Assembly (NCBI GenBank): GCA_031547595.1 | Contig: JAVBRU010000056.1 | Coordinates: forward strand, 1-41,423 | Direction of reading: 5' to 3' | Length of the DNA stretch: 41,423 bases | DNA from: JAVBRU01 sp031547595 | GTDB taxonomy: Bacteria > Bacillota > Clostridia > Christensenellales > Aristaeellaceae | Shown: positions 1 to 8,643 of the stretch, piece after piece | Numbering within the stretch: the first letter of the stretch is position 1 | How the letters are laid out: each line of letters starts with the position of its first letter | The notes under the pieces: generated by a model | Database searches by the model: none | Told to the model about the DNA's origin: nothing | The model's input: the letters and a program-made list of their open reading frames with translations, nothing else | Position numbers and translations under genes: made by a program

Positions 1-51
1 TTTTATCGCGTCGTTTTTATTTTCACGAATTTTGTCCTTGATTTCCCCACT

Positions 52-118
52 GGGGTGTCCTGCGGGCATTGCCCTCTGGTCTGGGGTCGGGGGGGTGATC
101 CCCCCCAGCGTTCCCCCC
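52..118 (-). repeat. Intergenic double-hairpin repeat, copy D
   Basis: This lies directly downstream of the AICAR transformylase stop codon and reads in the same sense. On the minus strand it holds GGAACGCTGGGG, a seven-G/seven-C hairpin (89-106) and a small GGGC/GCCC hairpin (64-74), then ends GCAGGACACCCC. It matches in order the copies at 12558, 28021 and 37320, but its second hairpin is the most diverged. It may also act as the 3' end of the purine transcript, although no U-run follows. Confidence 0.6.
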
Positions 119-125
119 GTTCCCC

Positions 126-1310
126 TTAGTGGTGGAACAGCCGCATACCCGTGAACGCCATGGCGATGTCGTATTTGTCGCAGGTTTCGATCACCTGATC
201 GTCGCGGATGGAGCCGCCCGGCTGCGCGATATAGGAAACGCCGCTGCGGCGCGCGCGCTCAATATTATCGCCAAAGGGGAAAAACGCATCGCTGCCCAGG
301 GCCACACCGGTGAGGGTGTCAAGGTACGCGCGTTTTTCCTCGCGGGTGAACGCCTCGGGGCGCGTGGTGAAATACTTTTGCCAGTTGCCATCATCCAGCA
401 CATCCTCGTCCACATCGGAGAGGTAGACGTCAATCACGTTATCGCGGTCGGCGCGGCCAAGGGTGGGCAGGAAGGGCAAGGAGAGCGTTTTCTCGTGCTG
501 GCGCAGATGCCACAGATCGGCCTTGTTGCCCGCCAGACGGGTGCAATGGATGCGGGACTGCTGCCCCGCGCCCACACCAATGGCCTGGCCGTCCGCCGCG
601 AAGCACACGGAGTTGGACTGGGTGTACTTGAGGGTGATGAGCGCAATGATCAGATCCCGCGCGGCATCGGCAGGGATGGATTGATTCTTGGTGGGGCGGT
701 TTTTAAGCAGCGCTTCGTCAATCACAAATTCGTTGCGGCCCTGCTCAAAGGTGATGCCGTACACCTGCTTGTGCTCCAGCGGCGTGGGGGTGTAGGCGGG
801 ATCGACCTTCACGATGTTATAGCCGCTCTTGCGCTTGGATTTGAGGATTTCAAGCGCCTCGTCTGTATAGCCGGGGGCGATGATGCCATCGGACACTTCG
901 CGCTGGATGAGCTTTGCGGTGGTGACATCGCAAATGTCGGACAGGGCGATCCAATCGCCAAAGCTGCTCATGCGGTCGGTGCCCCTTGCGCGCGCATAGG
1001 CGCAGGCGAGGGGGGATTCGTCCAGGCCCTCGATATCGTTTACAAAGCAGGCCTTCTTCAGTTTTTCGGAAAGGGGAATGCCAACGGCGGCACAGGTGGG
1101 GCTGACATGCTTGAAGCTGGTGGCGGCAGGCAGGCCAAGAGCCACCTTGATTTCCTTGACGAGCTGGTAGCTGTTGAGCGCGTCCAGAAAGTTGATATAG
1201 CCTGGGCGTCCGTTCAGGATTTCGATGGGCAGCTCGCTGCCGTCATGCATGAACAGCTTGGCGGGGGTCTGGTTGGGGTTGCAGCCGTATTTGAGCAAAA
1301 ACTCTTTCAT
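126..1310 (-). CDS. purH: Phosphoribosylaminoimidazolecarboxamide (AICAR) formyltransferase, stand-alone
   Basis: This 394-aa protein corresponds to the transformylase half of bifunctional PurH and transfers a formyl group from 10-formyl-THF to AICAR, the penultimate step to IMP. The catalytic Lys-His pair is in SFKHVSPTCAAVG (about residues 66-78), and the family signatures DPAYTPTP, TLKYTQSNSVC and GVGAGQQSR follow. The N-terminal MGS-like cyclohydrolase domain of normal PurH is absent; that step is supplied by the purO gene 15 bases upstream. A GGGAG ribosome site precedes the ATG. It is the last visible gene of the purine operon; purD and purL are not in the window. The function is clear; the symbol purH covers only half of the usual protein. 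Confidence 0.93.
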   Translation of the reverse strand: MKEFLLKYGCNPNQTPAKLFMHDGSELPIEILNGRPGYINFLDALNSYQLVKEIKVALGLPAATSFKHVSPTCAAVGIPLSEKLKKACFVNDIEGLDESPLACAYARARGTDRMSSFGDWIALSDICDVTTAKLIQREVSDGIIAPGYTDEALEILKSKRKSGYNIVKVDPAYTPTPLEHKQVYGITFEQGRNEFVIDEALLKNRPTKNQSIPADAARDLIIALITLKYTQSNSVCFAADGQAIGVGAGQQSRIHCTRLAGNKADLWHLRQHEKTLSLPFLPTLGRADRDNVIDVYLSDVDEDVLDDGNWQKYFTTRPEAFTREEKRAYLDTLTGVALGSDAFFPFGDNIERARRSGVSYIAQPGGSIRDDQVIETCDKYDIAMAFTGMRLFHH

Positions 1311-1325
1311 TTTCGTATATCTCCC

Positions 1326-2045
1326 TTAAGCGTTCTTGTTCAGCAGGCGTTCCTGATAAGTGCCCGTCTGCAGATCGGTATAGCGCACATACAGCGAAAT
1401 CTTGTTTTCTTCGTTCAGGTTTTCCCAGAGGGAAGTGGTCAGCTCGTCAATACAGCAGGGGATTTCCACGCGCGTGGGCTCGCCCTGGAAGGTGGGCAGC
1501 GGGTTGCCATCGCCCTGATAGGTGTGGATGAAATGACCGATGCCGCTCAGCGCCGTGTAGGTGTAGGTGAAACGGTTGCACGCGCTGCCCTTTTCGTCCG
1601 CACTCTTGAGGATGTTCAGCTTATAGCTGAGCTGCTGGCAGTTCTGGCAGATGATGCCGCTGATGCGGGGGGTGTAATTGGGCGCGTCCGGCTCAAAGCC
1701 GCGGGTGTCCAGGGCCTGCTCGAAGGTCTTGCCCTGCAAAATGAAATCGCGCACGGTGTCGGTCTGGTCGCCATTGGTGACGATGGTACGGCCGGGCAGC
1801 GTGCATACGGGGGTGTAAATGATAAGAGAAGGGTCCTGCACCTTGCTTGCATCGAAGGGATGGATGACAAGGTTGTCCTTTTCCTTTAAAAACACGCGGT
1901 TGCGGCTGTTTTCGCTGCGTCCCATGATAAAGTACGCCAATACGGCCTTGCTGCCATCGGCGCTCTTGCCCAGCACGATGCCGCGGCCTACATAGGGGTT
2001 GTTCTCAATCAGTTTGCCGATGTTCATCACTTGATAGACGCTCAT
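1326..2045 (-). CDS. purO: IMP cyclohydrolase, PurO type
   Basis: This 239-aa protein resembles the archaeal-type IMP cyclohydrolase family (PurO, PF07826), which closes the ring of FAICAR to form IMP. It begins MSVYQVMNIGKLIENNPYVG, continues GRGIVLGKSADG and has a Cys-rich stretch near SGIICQNC. The frame stays open to 2300, but the extra N-terminus is Arg-rich shadow of purN. The ATG at 2045 overlaps the purN stop by one base, which supports translational coupling and fixes the start. Together with the following transformylase it replaces bifunctional PurH. Confidence 0.88.
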   Translation of the reverse strand: MSVYQVMNIGKLIENNPYVGRGIVLGKSADGSKAVLAYFIMGRSENSRNRVFLKEKDNLVIHPFDASKVQDPSLIIYTPVCTLPGRTIVTNGDQTDTVRDFILQGKTFEQALDTRGFEPDAPNYTPRISGIICQNCQQLSYKLNILKSADEKGSACNRFTYTYTALSGIGHFIHTYQGDGNPLPTFQGEPTRVEIPCCIDELTTSLWENLNEENKISLYVRYTDLQTGTYQERLLNKNA

Positions 2046-2656
2046 TATAACAGCTCCTCTTTTAGTTTTGTGGCCACCATCTTGACCGCGCGGGGCAGAA
2101 GCATCCATTCGGCCTTCTCCATCACGCGGCGCTGGAGGGTTTCGGGGGTGTCGTCGTCCCGGACGCTGACGGATTTTTGCAGGATGATCTCGCCGCCGTC
2201 TGGCACTTCGTTCACATAATGAACCGTTGCGCCGGTCAATTTGACGCCATAGCGCAGCGCTTCCTCGTGCACCTTCAGGCCATAGTAGCCTTCGCCGCAA
2301 AAGGACGGGATCAGAGAGGGGTGCACATTGAGGATGCGCTTTTGATGCCTTTTTGTAAAATCGGGGCTGAGGATGCTCATAAACCCGGCCAGCACGATCA
2401 GCTGGATGCCGTGGGCGCGAAGCAGTTCCTCGATCTTTTCTTCAAATTCCGCCTGCGAGGCGCAGGCCTTTTTGTGCACTACGGCGGTTTCGATGCCCGC
2501 GGCCTTGGCGCGCTCCAGCGCGTAGGCGGCGGGGTTGGACGCGATCACCAGCGAGAGCTGCGCGGGGTAAATCCGGCCCTCGCGCTGCGCATCAATCAGT
2601 GCCTGCAGGTTGGTGCCGCCGCCCGATACCAGCACGGCGGTGGATATATTCAGCAT
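2045..2656 (-). CDS. purN: Phosphoribosylglycinamide formyltransferase (GART)
   Basis: This 203-aa enzyme formylates GAR to FGAR with 10-formyl-THF, the third step of purine synthesis. It shows LVSGGGTNLQALID at the N-terminus, the catalytic block ILNVHPSLIPSF with its His around residue 108, and GATVHYVNEVPDGGEII, where the catalytic Asp region lies. Length is normal for the family. It overlaps the end of purM by 7 bases and the start of purO by 1 base, so it sits inside a tightly coupled operon. Confidence 0.95.
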   Translation of the reverse strand: MLNISTAVLVSGGGTNLQALIDAQREGRIYPAQLSLVIASNPAAYALERAKAAGIETAVVHKKACASQAEFEEKIEELLRAHGIQLIVLAGFMSILSPDFTKRHQKRILNVHPSLIPSFCGEGYYGLKVHEEALRYGVKLTGATVHYVNEVPDGGEIILQKSVSVRDDDTPETLQRRVMEKAEWMLLPRAVKMVATKLKEELL

Positions 2657-3687
2657 AGAATCATCCCTTCATCGCTTTTGACGACTGTGCCAAGCACATA
2701 CGCGTCCTCGCCGTTCTGGCGCAGCGTATCAAGCGCGGTGTCCGCATCCTCTTTGGCCACGAGGACGCACATGCCAACGCCCATGTTGAAGGTGTTGAAC
2801 ATATCCCGCTGCGGAATATTGCCCTCTTTTTGCAGAAGATCAAAAATGGCGGGGGTGCGCACATCGGCGATGCTCACCTTGGCGCTCATGCCCTTGGGCA
2901 GGCTGCGCGGAATATTCTCGTAGAAGCCGCCGCCGGTGATGTGGGATACGCCCTTCACCTGCACTTTATCAAACAACGCCAGCATGGGCTTGATATAAAT
3001 CTTGGTGGGGGTGAGCAGCGCTTCGCCCAGGCTCTGGCCGTTCAGCTCCGCGCGGGGCGTTTTGAGGTCGGCATTTTCCACATCAAATACGCGGCGTACC
3101 AGGGAGAAGCCGTTGGAATGCACGCCGCTGGAGGGCAGGGCGATCAGAACGTCGCCTTCCTGCACTTTGCTGGAATCCAAAATCTTCTCGCGGTCGACCA
3201 CGCCCACGCAAAAGCCAGCGATATCGTATTCGTCCTCGCTGTAAAAGCCGGGCATTTCGGCGGTCTCGCCGCCAATGAGCGCGCAGCCCGCCTGCACGCA
3301 GCCCTCCGCCACGCCGCCCACGATGGCGGCGATTTTTTCGGGCACGTTTTTGCCGGTGGCGATATAATCAAGGAAGAACAGCGGTTTTGCGCCGCAGCAC
3401 AGCACGTCGTTGGCGCACATGGCCACGCAGTCGATACCCACGGTGTCATGCTTGTCCATCAGGAAGGCCATTTTGAGCTTGGTGCCCACGCCGTCTGTGC
3501 CGCTGACCAGCACCGGGCGCGTGATGCCCGTCAAATCCAGCTCAAACAATCCGCCAAACCCGCCGATGCCGGTGAGCACGCCGGATGTCATGGTGCGGGC
3601 GATATGCCCCTTCATCAGCTCCACAGCCTTGTAGCCCGCCGTGATGTCTACCCCTGCCGCCTTGTAGCTGGCGCTTTCACTCTTCAT
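2650..3687 (-). CDS. purM: Phosphoribosylformylglycinamidine cyclo-ligase (AIR synthetase)
   Basis: This 345-aa enzyme converts FGAM to AIR using ATP. The N-terminus has AGVDITAGYKAVELMK, followed by GIGGFGGLFEL, the DGVGTKLK metal/ATP block and GGETAEMPGFY, all hallmarks of PurM. Length matches bacterial PurM. The start codon forms an ATGA overlap with the purF stop (3684-3687), and the 3' end overlaps purN by 7 bases. Confidence 0.96.
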   Translation of the reverse strand: MKSESASYKAAGVDITAGYKAVELMKGHIARTMTSGVLTGIGGFGGLFELDLTGITRPVLVSGTDGVGTKLKMAFLMDKHDTVGIDCVAMCANDVLCCGAKPLFFLDYIATGKNVPEKIAAIVGGVAEGCVQAGCALIGGETAEMPGFYSEDEYDIAGFCVGVVDREKILDSSKVQEGDVLIALPSSGVHSNGFSLVRRVFDVENADLKTPRAELNGQSLGEALLTPTKIYIKPMLALFDKVQVKGVSHITGGGFYENIPRSLPKGMSAKVSIADVRTPAIFDLLQKEGNIPQRDMFNTFNMGVGMCVLVAKEDADTALDTLRQNGEDAYVLGTVVKSDEGMILC

Positions 3688-5123
3688 GCCTTCGTCCCCT
3701 TTTCGGATAATTTGCGTTCAAATGCGCTTTTTTTGCATACGGTGGGCACCTTTGTGGGATAGTTGCCGTCAAAGCACGCGCTGCAGTAGCCGCAGCCCTT
3801 GCTGTTCTCTGCCAGCTTTTTCACGGAATCCACGCTGAGGTAGCCCAGGCTGTCTACGCCAATGATCCCGGCAATCTCGCCAATGGTGTGCTTGCAGGCG
3901 ATCAGGTTCTCGCGGGAGTCGATGTCTGTGCCGTAATAGCAGGGGTTCAGGAAGGGCGGCGCGCTGACGCGCATGTGTACCTGGGTGGCGCCCGCCTCGC
4001 GAAGCAGCTTCACAATACGCCCGCTGGTGGTGCCGCGCACAATGCTGTCGTCAATCAGCACCACACGCTTGCCCTTCACCACGTCCGAAATGGGGTTGAG
4101 CTTGATTTTCACCTTGTCCTCGCGGGATTTTTGCCCGGGCGAGATGAAGGTGCGCCCAATGTAGCGGTTTTTGATGAACCCCAGCCCGTAGGGGATGCCC
4201 GACTGGCGGGAATAGCCAATCGCGGCGTCCAGGCCGGAATCGGGCACGCCAATTACGATGTCCGCCTGCACGGGATGCTCCAGCGCCAGGAACGCGCCGG
4301 CGCGAAGGCGCGCGTTATGCACGCTGCTGCCGTCGATCACGGAGTCCGGCCGCGCAAAATAAATATACTCAAACACGCACAGCGAAGAGGCTGCCTTGCC
4401 GCAGTGCGTGGTGTCGGACCGGAGCCCGTTTTGATCGATCACGATGATTTCGCCGGGCAGCACATCGCGCACAAAGGCCGCGCCCACGGCATCCAGCGCA
4501 CAGCTTTCGGAAGCCACAATATACGCGCCTTCCGGCGTCACGCCATAGCACAGGGGCCGGAAGCCATGCTTGTCCCTGGCGGCAAGCAGCTTTGTGGGCG
4601 ACATCACAACCAGCGAGTATGCGCCTTCCAGTTTATCCATCGCGCGCTGCAATGCTTCTTCAATCGAGGAGGAAGAGAGGCGCTCCTTAGTGATGATATA
4701 GGAGATCACCTCGGTATCGCTGGTGGTGTGGAAGATCGCGCCGCCAAGCTCCAATTCTTCGCGCAGCTCGTAGGTATTCACCAGGTTGCCGTTGTGTGCC
4801 AGCGCCATCGCGCCCTTGATGTGGTTGACCACAATGGGCTGGGCGTTGAGGCGGCGGCTTGTGCCGGTGGTGCCATAGCGCACATGCCCAACAGCCATGT
4901 AGCCTGTGCCGAGGTGCCCCATCACATCGGAGGTGAACACATCATTGACCAGCCCGGCATCCTTGTGGGAGCGGAACACGCCGTCGTCGTTGACCACGAT
5001 GCCGCAGCTCTCCTGCCCGCGGTGCTGCAGGGCAAACAGCCCGTAATACACCGTGGCTGCCACATCGGATACTTCGCCCGCATAGACGCCCAGCACGCCG
5101 CATTCCTCATGAAGGTTACTCAT
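3684..5123 (-). CDS. purF: Amidophosphoribosyltransferase
   Basis: This 479-aa enzyme makes 5-phosphoribosylamine from PRPP and glutamine, the committed step of purine synthesis. The start MSNLHEE precedes CGVLGVYAG, so a short propeptide is probably removed to expose the nucleophilic Cys8, as in Bacillus PurF. The glutaminase domain fills roughly residues 8-235. The PRPP-binding loop VVLIDDSIVRGTT follows near residue 350. Cysteines near the C-terminus (GCGYCSACFDGNYPT) fit the [4Fe-4S] cluster of the Bacillus-type enzyme. It follows purC by one base. Confidence 0.96.
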   Translation of the reverse strand: MSNLHEECGVLGVYAGEVSDVAATVYYGLFALQHRGQESCGIVVNDDGVFRSHKDAGLVNDVFTSDVMGHLGTGYMAVGHVRYGTTGTSRRLNAQPIVVNHIKGAMALAHNGNLVNTYELREELELGGAIFHTTSDTEVISYIITKERLSSSSIEEALQRAMDKLEGAYSLVVMSPTKLLAARDKHGFRPLCYGVTPEGAYIVASESCALDAVGAAFVRDVLPGEIIVIDQNGLRSDTTHCGKAASSLCVFEYIYFARPDSVIDGSSVHNARLRAGAFLALEHPVQADIVIGVPDSGLDAAIGYSRQSGIPYGLGFIKNRYIGRTFISPGQKSREDKVKIKLNPISDVVKGKRVVLIDDSIVRGTTSGRIVKLLREAGATQVHMRVSAPPFLNPCYYGTDIDSRENLIACKHTIGEIAGIIGVDSLGYLSVDSVKKLAENSKGCGYCSACFDGNYPTKVPTVCKKSAFERKLSEKGTKA

Positions 5124-5124
5124 T

Positions 5125-5835
5125 TCATTCTCCTAACAAGCGTTTTAGAATTTCGTTGTACGCATCTTCAACGCCGCCCAGGTCCCGGCGGAAACGGTCT
5201 TTGTCCAGCTTTTCGCCGGTCAGTGTGTCCCAGAAACGGCAGGTATCGGGGGAAATTTCGTCCGCCAGCACGATGCCGCCGTTTGCGGTCTTGCCAAACT
5301 CCAATTTGAAATCGATCAGCTCGATGCCCACTTCCTTCAGGTATTCCGTCAGGATATCGTTGATGCGAAGGGCATAGCTGGCGATCAGGTCTACCTCTGC
5401 CTTGGTGGCAAAGCCCATGGCCAGGATGTGGTATTCGTTGACCATCGGGTCGCCCAGCTCGTCATTCTTATAGCAAAATTCCAGCACGGTGCGCTGCATT
5501 TTGGTGCCTTCCGGCAGCCCGAGGCGCGCCGCCAGGCTGCCCGCCGCGATGTTTCGAACAATCACTTCCAGCGGCACGATGCTCACTTTTTTGACCAGCG
5601 TTTCCCGGTCGTTCAGCTCTTTTACAAAATGGGTGGGGATGCCCTTTTGCATCAGCAGTCCCATCAGGTGGTTGGTCACACGGTTATTGATGGCGCCCTT
5701 GCCGTCGATGGAGCCGCGCTTGAGGCCGTTGAACGCCGTGGCGTCGTCCTTATAGCTGACGATGCAATAATCGGCATCTGTGGTGGCAAATACTTTCTTG
5801 GCCTTTCCTTCATACAGCTGCGTTGTTTTCTCCAT
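5125..5835 (-). CDS. purC: SAICAR synthetase
   Basis: This 236-aa ligase joins CAIR and aspartate with ATP. The N-terminus MEKTTQLYEGKAKKVF carries the SAICAR synthetase signature; SYKDDATAFNG and LEVIVRNIAAGSLA follow, and LIDFKLEFGK with ADEISPDTCRFWD marks the C-terminal half. The frame is open to an ATG at 5853, but GAGGAG lies inside that extension 8 bases ahead of the ATG at 5835, so the shorter start is chosen. It begins 5 bases after purE. Confidence 0.95.
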   Translation of the reverse strand: MEKTTQLYEGKAKKVFATTDADYCIVSYKDDATAFNGLKRGSIDGKGAINNRVTNHLMGLLMQKGIPTHFVKELNDRETLVKKVSIVPLEVIVRNIAAGSLAARLGLPEGTKMQRTVLEFCYKNDELGDPMVNEYHILAMGFATKAEVDLIASYALRINDILTEYLKEVGIELIDFKLEFGKTANGGIVLADEISPDTCRFWDTLTGEKLDKDRFRRDLGGVEDAYNEILKRLLGE

Positions 5836-5840
5836 CCCGG

Positions 5841-6341
5841 TCACTCCTCGCACGAAAATTCTTGTTCGATGGCCTGATTTTTTTTGAGCACCGCCGCGGT
5901 GTCAGCGGCGCGCATTTGCTGAAGCTTTTGATATAAACCGCCGTCCGAAATGGCCAGCATCTGCGCCGCCAGCAGCGCGGCGTTCTTGGCGCCGTCAATG
6001 GCCACCGTGGCCACCGGGATGCCCGCCGGCATTTGCACGGTGGATAGCAGCGCGTCCAGCCCGTCCAGCGTGGAAGATTTGACGGGGATGCCAATCACCG
6101 GCAGCATCGTGGCCGCCGCAATCGCGCCCGCCAGATGCGCGGCCTTGCCAGCTGCCGCAATCAGCGCGCCAAAGCCGTTCGCCGCCGCGTTGACGGCAAA
6201 ATCCCGCGCTTCCAGCGGTGTACGGTGGGCGGAATAAATATGCACCTCAAACGGGATCCCCAGCGTTCTCAGGGTGTCGATGGCCGGTTTTACAACGGGC
6301 AGGTCGCTGTCGCTGCCCATGATGATGGCGACTTTCTTCAT
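5841..6341 (-). CDS. purE: N5-carboxyaminoimidazole ribonucleotide mutase
   Basis: This 166-aa class I PurE converts N5-CAIR to CAIR. It begins MKKVAIIMGSDSDLPV, has the active-site SAHRTP segment near residue 42, and AAGKAAHLAG, PVIGIPV and MPAGIPVATVAIDGAKNAA, all conserved in PurE. The frame is open to 6416, but that extension runs over the promoter, so the ATG at 6341 is chosen. An AGGAAAGGG stretch precedes it. It is the first gene of the operon. No purK is visible. Confidence 0.95.
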   Translation of the reverse strand: MKKVAIIMGSDSDLPVVKPAIDTLRTLGIPFEVHIYSAHRTPLEARDFAVNAAANGFGALIAAAGKAAHLAGAIAAATMLPVIGIPVKSSTLDGLDALLSTVQMPAGIPVATVAIDGAKNAALLAAQMLAISDGGLYQKLQQMRAADTAAVLKKNQAIEQEFSCEE

Positions 6342-6387
6342 ATCCAATCGTTTCCCTTTCCTCGCGCAAAATCCAAAATACACAACC

Positions 6388-6416
6388 ATTATACAGCATG
6401 CCCCCGCTTGTTTCAA
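6388..6416 (-). promoter_or_regulatory. Sigma-A promoter of the purine operon
   Basis: On the minus strand TTGAAA (6411-6416) is followed after exactly 17 bases by TATAAT (6388-6393). Transcription would start about 40 bases upstream of purE. Confidence 0.85.
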
Positions 6417-6450
6417 TGCTTTTGCGGCAAAAAACTGAATATTATTTTGG

Positions 6451-6474
6451 TGTTCATAATAAATGTTCGTATTT
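6451..6474 (-). promoter_or_regulatory. Candidate PurR-binding PurBox
   Basis: On the minus strand AAATACGAACATT (6462-6474) matches the Firmicutes PurBox AWWWCCGAACWWT at 12 of 13 positions, and a weaker second GAAC lies 11 bases further on. It sits about 45 bases upstream of the -35 of the purine operon. PurR itself is not in this window. The second half-site is in direct rather than the classical inverted orientation, which lowers confidence. Confidence 0.45.
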
Positions 6475-6662
6475 TTGCCGATATCGGGACAAAATATACC
6501 TGATTATGCAGGAATGATGGAAAATTTGCGTTTTTCCGGTGCAATGTGGGATGAAAACGCGGCGCTGTATAGTTTTATCCGCAGGGCATCCAATTTCCAT
6601 GGACGCAAGGGCGTTTTCTATGGTATACTAAGCTGTGAATTTGCCGGCAAGGGAGTGCGTGC

Positions 6663-7403
6663 ATGTCCACCGAAGCCTACGAACTGCTGTCGATGCTGAT
6701 GCGTTATGTGTTTATCGTGCTGGGCGCGCTGATTGTGCTGCGCAGCTACCGCTGGCTGCGCCGGGATACCAGCGCCTATAATAAGGAAATGAAAAACCTG
6801 CCCGATGCAGGGCTGGTGGGCGAGGTGGTGGATTTGACCACCGGCAAAGCCTACCCTTTGCCGCATGAGGGTGTGATCGGTTCGTCCCGCGCGTGCGATA
6901 TCACGCTGAAGGGGCATGGCATTGCCAGGCGGCACGCCACGTTTTCCTTTGTGCCGGGCAAGGGCCTGGCCATCAAGCCCCTTGGCGGCAATATGTTTTA
7001 TATCGCAGATATGCAGATGAACAGCCTGGCCTACGCGCTGCACGGCACCCAGCTGGATATCGGGGACAAGCCGCTTCGGGTGCGGCTGTTTGCCGGGCTT
7101 AATGTGCCGCACCCCGCGCAGTATTCGCCCTATGAAGAAGCGCCCTATACCGAGCAGGATGCAGAAACGGATGCCTACTATGGCCTGATGGGCGATGATG
7201 ACGCGCCGCCCTTCCAGCCGCCGCAGGCCGCTTATAACGCGCCCGAGGATGCGCAGATGACCTGGCCATACGCGCCTTATCCGCCGCAGGAGCTGGACGC
7301 GATGGCGCAGCAGTTTGACGACCCGGAGGATGCGCCGCCGCCTTTCCCGGATACATTTTCGCCGCAGCCGCGGGTGAGGAGGGGACGCCGCCATGGGCAA
7401 TAA
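6663..7403 (+). CDS. Membrane-anchored FHA-domain protein
   Basis: This 246-aa protein has one N-terminal transmembrane segment (about residues 12-28), then an FHA phosphothreonine-binding domain (about residues 52-125) with the typical IGSSRACDITL and ARRHATFSF blocks. The C-terminal 100 residues are acidic and Pro/Tyr-rich, probably unstructured, ending in a basic RRGRRHGQ tail. It overlaps the ftsW/rodA-like gene by 11 bases, so it probably links a Ser/Thr kinase signal to wall synthesis, as FHA proteins beside rodA-pbpA do in Actinobacteria. The kinase is not in the window. An extended -10 (TGGTATACT, ending 6629) lies just upstream. Confidence 0.85.
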   Translation: MSTEAYELLSMLMRYVFIVLGALIVLRSYRWLRRDTSAYNKEMKNLPDAGLVGEVVDLTTGKAYPLPHEGVIGSSRACDITLKGHGIARRHATFSFVPGKGLAIKPLGGNMFYIADMQMNSLAYALHGTQLDIGDKPLRVRLFAGLNVPHPAQYSPYEEAPYTEQDAETDAYYGLMGDDDAPPFQPPQAAYNAPEDAQMTWPYAPYPPQELDAMAQQFDDPEDAPPPFPDTFSPQPRVRRGRRHGQ

Positions 7404-8643
7404 GCGCAAGAATGGCCGCCGCTCTCCCGCCGGCAAGCTGCTCAGCGTAGTCATGCTGTTTTATTGCAGCGCGTTTTTATTGCTGTTTTTCAAGGCCTGG
7501 GATTTTCAAAGCCTGCTGCTGGCCGCGCTGGTGCCTGCGATTATCTTTGTAGGCGTGCAGGGCTTGCCCAAGCTCTTTCCCGGGGATAAGCTGCTGCTTT
7601 CCCTCACCAATTTCCTGTGCGCGCTGGGCGTGTTGGTGCTGTACCGGCTGGACCCGGAGCGCGGGATCAGCCAGGCGGTTAACTATGGCGTGGGCGTGGG
7701 CTGTATGATGGTGTGCACGCTGATGGTGCGCTACATCCGGGATTGGAAGATCATGACGGTGCTGATGGCGCTGGGCAGCCTGGCGCTGCTGGCGCTGCCC
7801 ATCATCATGGGTACAGAGAAAAACGGCGCGAAAAACTGGGTGAACATCGGCTCCATGTCCATGCAGCCCAGCGAGGTTGTGAAGCTGGCGCTGCTGCTGA
7901 TACTGGCCTATTTCCTGTGCAAGCGGCAGGTGGTGCTCAGCATCCTCTTTGCGGGGCTGTGCCTGGGTATGTTGATGCTGCAAAAGGACCTTGGCACTGC
8001 GTTATTGTATTATGGCACCACGCTGGCGCTACTCTATGCCGCTACCGGCAGCTTGCCGCTGATCGGCCTTGGCGCGGCGGGCGGCGCGGGCGCGGCGGTA
8101 TTGGGGTATGAAATGTTTGCGCACGTCAAGGTGCGCGTGGCGGTGTGGCAAAACCCGTGGGCGGATGCGCAAAACAAGGGCTTCCAGATCGTGCAGGGCC
8201 TGATTGCCATGGTGAATGGCGGGCTGTGGGGCGTGGGGCTGGGCCTTGGCAATGCGTCCATCATCCCGGAATCCTACAACGACTATATTTTTGCTGTGAT
8301 TTTGCACGAATTCGGCCTCATCTTTGGTGTCATGGTATTATTGATGTACCTTGCCATCATCATCCGTGGGGTGATGATCGCGGGGCGTTCGCGCACACAG
8401 TTTGACGCGCTGCTGGCGGTGGGCTGCTCGGCCTTCATTGCGCTGCAGACCTTCGTCATCGTGGGCGGCAACCTCAAGCTGATCCCCCTCACCGGCGTTA
8501 CGCTGCCCTTTATCAGCTATGGCGGCACCTCGCTGGTGTCCAGCCTTTGCATCATTGGCTTGCTTCAGGGCGTGGCCAGCCGCAACCGCGCGGGCGTAGC
8601 GCAAGACCAACGCCTGGCCATGCGAGGGGGGGACATGCTATGA
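7393..8643 (+). CDS. FtsW/RodA/SpoVE-family peptidoglycan glycosyltransferase
   Basis: This 416-aa SEDS protein has about ten hydrophobic segments. Family landmarks are GAKNWVNIG with MQPSEVVKLALLL, LMLQKDLGTALLYYG with the essential Asp region, and the C-terminal GVTLPFISYGGTSL signature. SEDS proteins polymerise lipid II into glycan strands together with a class B PBP, which is encoded by the next gene through an ATGA overlap. The sequence alone does not say whether it serves division or elongation; the FHA partner makes a RodA-like role attractive. Confidence 0.93.
   Translation: MGNKRKNGRRSPAGKLLSVVMLFYCSAFLLLFFKAWDFQSLLLAALVPAIIFVGVQGLPKLFPGDKLLLSLTNFLCALGVLVLYRLDPERGISQAVNYGVGVGCMMVCTLMVRYIRDWKIMTVLMALGSLALLALPIIMGTEKNGAKNWVNIGSMSMQPSEVVKLALLLILAYFLCKRQVVLSILFAGLCLGMLMLQKDLGTALLYYGTTLALLYAATGSLPLIGLGAAGGAGAAVLGYEMFAHVKVRVAVWQNPWADAQNKGFQIVQGLIAMVNGGLWGVGLGLGNASIIPESYNDYIFAVILHEFGLIFGVMVLLMYLAIIIRGVMIAGRSRTQFDALLAVGCSAFIALQTFVIVGGNLKLIPLTGVTLPFISYGGTSLVSSLCIIGLLQGVASRNRAGVAQDQRLAMRGGDML

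Noticed and set aside
129..1889. Long plus-strand open frame opposite the AICAR transformylase and purO
   Set aside because: It is antisense to two clear purine genes and has low-complexity Ala/Gly/His composition typical of GC-rich shadows, with no ribosome site or family match.
6455..6474. LexA (Cheo) box reading of CGAACATTTATTATG
   Set aside because: The second half GTTCG at the required spacing is missing; a PurBox explains it better next to purine genes.
6463..6699. Plus-strand frame before the FHA gene
   Set aside because: Overlaps the PurBox-like site and the FHA start, and has no ribosome site or familiar sequence.
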